Shown here piece by piece: positions 6,809-9,770 of a stretch of DNA of 9,770 nucleotides. The DNA is from Thermoplasmata archaeon. Lineage in GTDB: Archaea; Thermoplasmatota; Thermoplasmata; Lutacidiplasmatales; UBA184. The DNA lies in the NCBI GenBank assembly GCA_013044425.1, contig JABEUK010000129.1, positions 1-9,770 of the forward strand, written 5' to 3'. Below the pieces are notes generated by a model. The model was given only the letters and a program-made list of their open reading frames with translations, was not told where the DNA came from and made no database searches. The number at the start of each line of letters is the position of its first letter. Position 1 is the first letter of the stretch. Position numbers and translations under genes: made by a program.

Positions 6809-7516
6809 TCACGCCGGCTCGAGGTCGGCGAAGACGAAGCCGTCCCGCTCGACGACCGCTCCGGGCCGCACGGCGACGGGACCCCGGAACATCGGGCCGG
6901 CGGAGACGAACGTGTGGAACTCTCCGTTTTCTCCGCACGGATCGACCCCGGCCGGCAGCTCGCGCAGGAGGGCCTCGTCGAACGAACGCCCCGCGAACGT
7001 CCCGGAAAGCTTCCGGGGATCGACGGAGACGATCGTGGCGCGCATCCCGCTCGTGATCATCTCGTGAGCGAGATCGCGGGTGGCACGTCCCCACAGGGGG
7101 AAGACCGGTCGTATCCCAGTCCCCCGGAGCTTGTCCTCTCGATAGCTGCGGATATCCTCGAGGAAGAGATCCCCGAAGACGATGCGGCTCACTCCTTCCC
7201 TCCTCAGTCGCGCGATCATCTGCCCCATCCGTTCCTCGTAAATCGCGTTGGGGCACGGGAACGGGATCGATACCGGATAGAGCGGGAGCCCGGCCGCCTC
7301 CGCTTGGCGTTCCAATAGTACCTGGCGGACCCCATGCATCGACACCCGGCCGAACGTCTCCGTGATCGTCGTGAGCAGCCCCACGATCTCGAGCTCGCCC
7401 GCACGACGGACCCGGTGGAGCGAGTACGCGGAGTCCTTCCCGCTGCTCCAGGAGATCACGGCCCGCGGGCGATCCTCCGATCCTCGCTCTCCACCGGCCG
7501 GGTCTTGCGCACGCAT
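6809..7516 (-). CDS. PP-loop ATP pyrophosphatase, Dph6/MJ0570-related adenine nucleotide alpha hydrolase
   Basis: A 235-residue cytoplasmic enzyme of the PP-loop (adenine nucleotide alpha hydrolase-like) superfamily. The ATP-binding PP-loop is SSGKDS (24-29). Family-typical segments follow: LLTTITETFGRVSMHG (47-62), FGDLFLEDIRSYRE (114-127), GTGIRPVFPLWG (132-143) and PCGENGEFHTF (193-203). The last three occur in diphthine-ammonia ligase (Dph6), which amidates diphthine on elongation factor 2, and in its bacterial relatives of unknown substrate. The VDPCGENGEFHTF and FPLWG segments look closer to the bacterial-type proteins than to MJ0570, so I do not assign dph6. The ATG at 7516 has GGAGG seven bases upstream and starts 17 bp after the rfcL stop, so it is the second gene of an rfcL operon. 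Confidence 0.88.
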   Translation of the reverse strand: MRAQDPAGGERGSEDRPRAVISWSSGKDSAYSLHRVRRAGELEIVGLLTTITETFGRVSMHGVRQVLLERQAEAAGLPLYPVSIPFPCPNAIYEERMGQMIARLRREGVSRIVFGDLFLEDIRSYREDKLRGTGIRPVFPLWGRATRDLAHEMITSGMRATIVSVDPRKLSGTFAGRSFDEALLRELPAGVDPCGENGEFHTFVSAGPMFRGPVAVRPGAVVERDGFVFADLEPA

Positions 7517-7523
7517 CGTCGTG

Positions 7524-7528
7524 CCTCC
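7524..7528 (-). promoter_or_regulatory. Shine-Dalgarno site of the PP-loop gene
   Basis: GGAGG on the minus strand, seven bases before the ATG at 7516, in the 17-bp gap after rfcL. It supports translation of this gene as the second cistron on an rfcL transcript. Confidence 0.65.
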
Positions 7529-7533
7529 GGCCT

Positions 7534-7560
7534 TCAGAAGTCCCCGAGGCGGCGCTGAGC
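7534..7560 (-). other. C-terminal PCNA-interacting peptide (PIP box) of RfcL
   Basis: The final residues are DAQRRLGDF followed by the stop codon. Q555, L558 and F561 fill the Q-x-x-hydrophobic-x-x-aromatic positions of a PIP box, with the last aromatic position absent because the protein ends there. Archaeal RfcL proteins commonly finish with such a peptide, which docks on PCNA. Confidence 0.75.
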
Positions 7561-9219
7561 GTCACGGCGGCTCGCCGCGGCGGCGCTCGCGGAGGCGGGT
7601 CGGGCCGGTGCGACCGCCGCTCGGGGCACTTCCTCGTCCGGCTCCAGGAGCTCCTCGACGGCGCGGCTCTCGGGCTCTACGTGCCGTAGGTAGGCGATCT
7701 CCTCCGGGGCCAGCTCGAGGTCCCGGACCAGGGAGCGTTGGGTGTTGCGGAGAGGGACGCCGGTGGGCCCGCTCGGCGCCGGCCGCAAGAAATCCTCCAG
7801 GAACGGAAGTCCGACCTCGCGCACCTTCTCCCGCGAAAGATGGACCGCTCCACCGTACTTGCCCACGATCGATTCCCGCAAGGCCCGAGCGCCCCTCGAG
7901 CGGCCCATCTCCCCGAGGAACTCGGGAAAGTGCGCCGGCCCGGTCGAGGTGCCGGGGCGATCGCGTACCCGAACTCCGACTCCGCCGGTCATCAGTTCGG
8001 AGGCGTAGCTCCACAGCCCGTAGAGTCTCCCGCGACGCGCGCGGTTCAGATAGAGATCGGCGCGGGCGAGGGGGATGTAGCCCGCGGCGCGATGGGCCGC
8101 GTCGACCGAGAACCGAGGTAGATTCTCCTCGATCCATGGAAAGAGATCTTCCGGTGTGGCATCCACGCGGTCCCGTACCTCGGTGCTCCGGTAGAACCGC
8201 GCTTGGGTCAGCGCCTCCTCGGTTACGAAGGCAAGATCGGAGCCGAGATCGCGGTTTCCGAGCACGCTCATCTGCGCGAGCCCCGGAGGGAGGGGCGAGA
8301 TCGCATCGACATCGTTCAGCGCGGCGCGCAGATCGCCGTGTGCTCGGTGGACGATGCTTTCGAGCGCCCGACCTTCGATCGCGAAGCCCTCCCGGCGGGC
8401 GATGCGCGCGATGCAGGCACGCACGTCGGCATCCGAGATCGGGTAGAAGCGGATGCGCGCGATCCCCGTTCGCAGGGCGGCGGAGTGCCGCGTCAGCTCC
8501 CGTTCGTCGTTGACGATGAGGAGGAGGGGTTGTCGGGTCGTTCGCACGAGCTCGACGATCGCCCCGATCCCGCCCCGATCGGAAAGATCGACCTTGCGCG
8601 CGCTCCCTCGCCAGTCCGCTAGATCGCGTTGGGCCGGGGCCAGCGCCGTCCAGCGGTGATTGCCAGGGACGCGGGGAACCGCCGCCCACCCCTCGAATGC
8701 GGGCGGGGCTCCCGCCTTTCCCAGCCCCCAGGTGACGTTCAAGGCGTCGACGGTCCCGTACCGCCCCCGGAGGTACTCCCGCCAGCCGATCGGAGCGGGC
8801 GCCTTGCGGGCCTGCTCTCCGAGCCGGCCGGTGAGACAATCCGCCTCGTCGAGCACGATCAAGGTTCGCTGGTGCACCGGGTCGAACGGTCCCTCCGAGA
8901 GCGTCCGGAGCCCGGCGGTCCGTCCCGCCACCTTCTGGATGGCGTCGGCGTTGCGGGCATCGGAGGCGTTCATCTCCACGACCCCCCACCGTAGATCCGC
9001 GGCGAGCGCGAGCGCCGCCGAGGTCTTTCCAACTCCAGGAGGCCCGGACAAGATGGCGGCCCGGTGCGTGGGAGGCGGCCCGGACCGGGTCCACCCCTCG
9101 GCCCAGCTCCGCAGCTCGGCGCGCGCCCGGGGATTGCCGGCGAGATCGTCGAGCCGGATCGGTCGCATCCGCTCCGACAGAGGCAGACGCGGCGGCGCGG
9201 ACGGGCCGGGTTCGACCAT
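7534..9219 (-). CDS. rfcL: Replication factor C large subunit with an unusual insertion
   Basis: A 561-residue AAA+ clamp-loader subunit that with RfcS loads PCNA at primer ends. The N-terminus carries SERMRPIRLDDLAGN (15-29), equivalent to the EKYRP box, then Walker A GPPGVGKTS (59-67), NASD (84-87), Walker B LIVLDEAD (120-127), RGG (215-217) and LLLIVND (232-238), and sensor 2 HGDLRAALND (294-303). The C-terminal domain spans about 330-480. A Glu-rich, then Ala/Pro/Ser-rich linker (about 515-550) leads to QRRLGDF as the last seven residues, a PCNA-interacting peptide. Between Walker B and RGG there are about 84 extra residues (130-213) where the family normally has only a few. The ATG at 9219 is preferred over an in-frame ATG at 9285 because a CCTATTAAG element lies 27 nt upstream and the family similarity begins soon after it. 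Confidence 0.95.
   Translation of the reverse strand: MVEPGPSAPPRLPLSERMRPIRLDDLAGNPRARAELRSWAEGWTRSGPPPTHRAAILSGPPGVGKTSAALALAADLRWGVVEMNASDARNADAIQKVAGRTAGLRTLSEGPFDPVHQRTLIVLDEADCLTGRLGEQARKAPAPIGWREYLRGRYGTVDALNVTWGLGKAGAPPAFEGWAAVPRVPGNHRWTALAPAQRDLADWRGSARKVDLSDRGGIGAIVELVRTTRQPLLLIVNDERELTRHSAALRTGIARIRFYPISDADVRACIARIARREGFAIEGRALESIVHRAHGDLRAALNDVDAISPLPPGLAQMSVLGNRDLGSDLAFVTEEALTQARFYRSTEVRDRVDATPEDLFPWIEENLPRFSVDAAHRAAGYIPLARADLYLNRARRGRLYGLWSYASELMTGGVGVRVRDRPGTSTGPAHFPEFLGEMGRSRGARALRESIVGKYGGAVHLSREKVREVGLPFLEDFLRPAPSGPTGVPLRNTQRSLVRDLELAPEEIAYLRHVEPESRAVEELLEPDEEVPRAAVAPARPASASAAAASRRDAQRRLGDF
8581..8829 (-). other. Insertion of about 84 residues in the RfcL AAA+ domain
   Basis: RfcL residues 131-213 lie between Walker B (LDEADCLTGR) and the conserved DRGG segment, which are almost adjacent in typical archaeal RfcL. 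The insert is in frame and uses the same GC-rich codons as the flanks. It contains REYLRGRYGTVDALNVTWG (147-165), then a Trp-containing stretch with WAAVPRVPG (178-186) and APAQRDLADW (194-203). I recognise this order from a segment of GH42 beta-galactosidases (RYGTxxALNxxWG, then W-x-x-V/I-P and a later D). No intein splice-site residues are seen. Confidence 0.7.
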
Positions 9220-9241
9220 CGGATGGGTAGTTCGCGCGGCG

Positions 9242-9250
9242 CTTAATAGG
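9242..9250. promoter_or_regulatory. AT-rich element between rfcL and the divergent AKR-like gene
   Basis: CTTAATAGG on the plus strand, CCTATTAAG on the minus strand. It is the only AT-rich stretch in the 64-bp divergent gap. Its centre is 27 nt from the rfcL ATG, fitting a leaderless rfcL mRNA. It lies about 38 nt from the plus-strand ATG at 9284, which would leave a leader of around 12 bases if the same element served both directions. Confidence 0.5.
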
Positions 9251-9283
9251 GCCGGGCGGACTTCGAGCGCTGGACGGTTCCTC

Positions 9284-9770
9284 ATGGAGCTTCGCCGAAT
9301 TCTCGGCAGCGATCAGGAGACCTCCGTCATCGGCCTCTCTCTCGACTCGCTCTGGACCGCTATCCATCCCGCCGAACACGTGGCACGCCGGCTCCTGTCC
9401 ATCGCCCAGGAAGCGGGCGCTCGACTCATCGACACGGCGGATTCGGTCCATCCGAAGCGCACGGAGGCGATGCTCGGCCGCATCGATCGGTTCGAACCGG
9501 GCACCCTGTGGATGCTCGAGCGATCTCCTTCGGCACTGGGAATCGATCCCGCATCGCGACACCTGGACCGGGGCGACGCCGGGATCGAGGCACGTCTCCG
9601 ACGATCCTTGGCGGAGCTACCCGTACGGCCGGACCTGGCCCGCTGGGTCCAATGGCGTGGGAGCGCCTCGCATCCGAACTGGAACGATGAAGCGACCGCG
9701 TGCCTCCGGGAGCTCCAGAGGGCCGGCGAGATTGCAGGGTGGAGCCTGCGTCCGACCGCAGTGCCGGACC
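9284..9770 (+). CDS. Aldo/keto reductase-like protein with degenerate active site, C-terminus beyond window
   Basis: The 162 visible residues follow the aldo/keto reductase (AKR) plan. RILGSDQETSVIGLSLDSLW (5-24) matches the opening LGxTGLxVSxLGLG strand, ARLIDTADSVHPKRTEAMLGRI (46-67) matches the IDTAxxYGxxxSExLLG region, RLRRSLAELPVRPDLARWVQW (104-124) matches the SLxRLxxDYxDLxxxH helix and strand, and EATACLRELQRAGEIAGWSLRP (136-157) matches the TxxALxxLxxxGKIRxIGxS helix. The catalytic Tyr position holds Val55, the Lys position appears to be Arg80 and the His position Trp124, so oxidoreductase activity is doubtful. The NADPH-binding half would lie beyond the window. The ATG at 9284 has no in-frame alternative close upstream and no clear Shine-Dalgarno site. 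Codon use matches the neighbours, so a decayed pseudogene is unlikely so far as can be seen. It is divergent from rfcL. Confidence 0.7.
   Translation, partial: MELRRILGSDQETSVIGLSLDSLWTAIHPAEHVARRLLSIAQEAGARLIDTADSVHPKRTEAMLGRIDRFEPGTLWMLERSPSALGIDPASRHLDRGDAGIEARLRRSLAELPVRPDLARWVQWRGSASHPNWNDEATACLRELQRAGEIAGWSLRPTAVPD

Noticed and set aside
8581..8829. Intein in RfcL
   Set aside because: The insert is far too short for a usual intein, does not sit at the Walker A site favoured by replication-protein inteins, and lacks a Cys/Ser start block and a terminal His-Asn before a nucleophile.
7562..9562. A 666-codon open frame on the minus strand covering rfcL and reaching beyond it
   Set aside because: It is an out-of-phase shadow of rfcL: the translation is Arg/Gly/Pro-rich with no family motifs, while the rfcL frame carries all the AAA+ motifs. 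GC-rich codon use leaves long stop-free frames.
1..9770. CRISPR arrays, tRNA genes, insertion sequences and attachment sites
   Set aside because: I looked for spaced direct repeats, tRNA-like arms, transposase motifs and terminal repeats on both strands and saw none.

Overview
The window is about 9.8 kb of GC-rich, densely coded DNA that looks archaeal. The clearest taxonomic marker is a replication factor C large subunit (RfcL) ending in a PCNA-interacting peptide. In addition, nearly every gene that starts a transcription unit has a TATA-like AT-rich element centred about 26-27 nt upstream of its start codon, as expected for leaderless archaeal mRNAs. Genes inside operons instead carry Shine-Dalgarno sites or overlap the previous stop codon. 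A high-GC member of the Thermoplasmatota or a related euryarchaeal lineage is a reasonable guess, but it is an inference and not proven by this window.

Layout, left to right. Position 1-603 (minus) is a MarC-family membrane protein cut by the window edge just before its C-terminus. Position 672-1454 (minus) is a class I SAM-dependent methyltransferase. Position 1529-5475 (minus) is a tight four-gene operon, transcribed in this order: a DUF998-type membrane protein, an unrecognised 334-residue protein, a MoxR-type AAA+ ATPase, and a DUF2201 protein (degenerate metallopeptidase-like domain plus VWA-like domain). Position 5504-6250 (minus) is a TMEM175-type potassium channel homologue. Position 6364-6801 (plus) is an OsmC peroxidase. 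It is convergent with a PP-loop ATP pyrophosphatase of the Dph6/MJ0570-like group at 6809-7516 (minus), which lies directly behind rfcL at 7534-9219 (minus). Position 9284 to the right edge (plus) is a divergent, degenerate aldo/keto reductase-like protein that runs off the window.

How the genes may work together. The MoxR ATPase and the DUF2201 protein form a known type of pair in which a AAA+ ring remodels or activates a target together with a VWA (MIDAS) protein. Here they are translationally coupled to an uncharacterised protein, and the membrane protein is transcribed with them, which suggests a four-component and possibly membrane-linked module. MarC, DUF998 and TMEM175 are three separate integral membrane proteins within 6 kb. 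OsmC adds hydroperoxide defence.

The most unusual points are an insertion of about 84 residues in the AAA+ core of RfcL, with a segment resembling part of GH42 beta-galactosidases; loss of the catalytic Glu in the HExxH-type motif of the DUF2201 protein; apparent loss of the catalytic tetrad in the AKR-like protein; and the uniform leaderless promoter geometry. No tRNA, rRNA, CRISPR array, insertion sequence or long repeat was seen, and there is no gene-free stretch above 300 bases.
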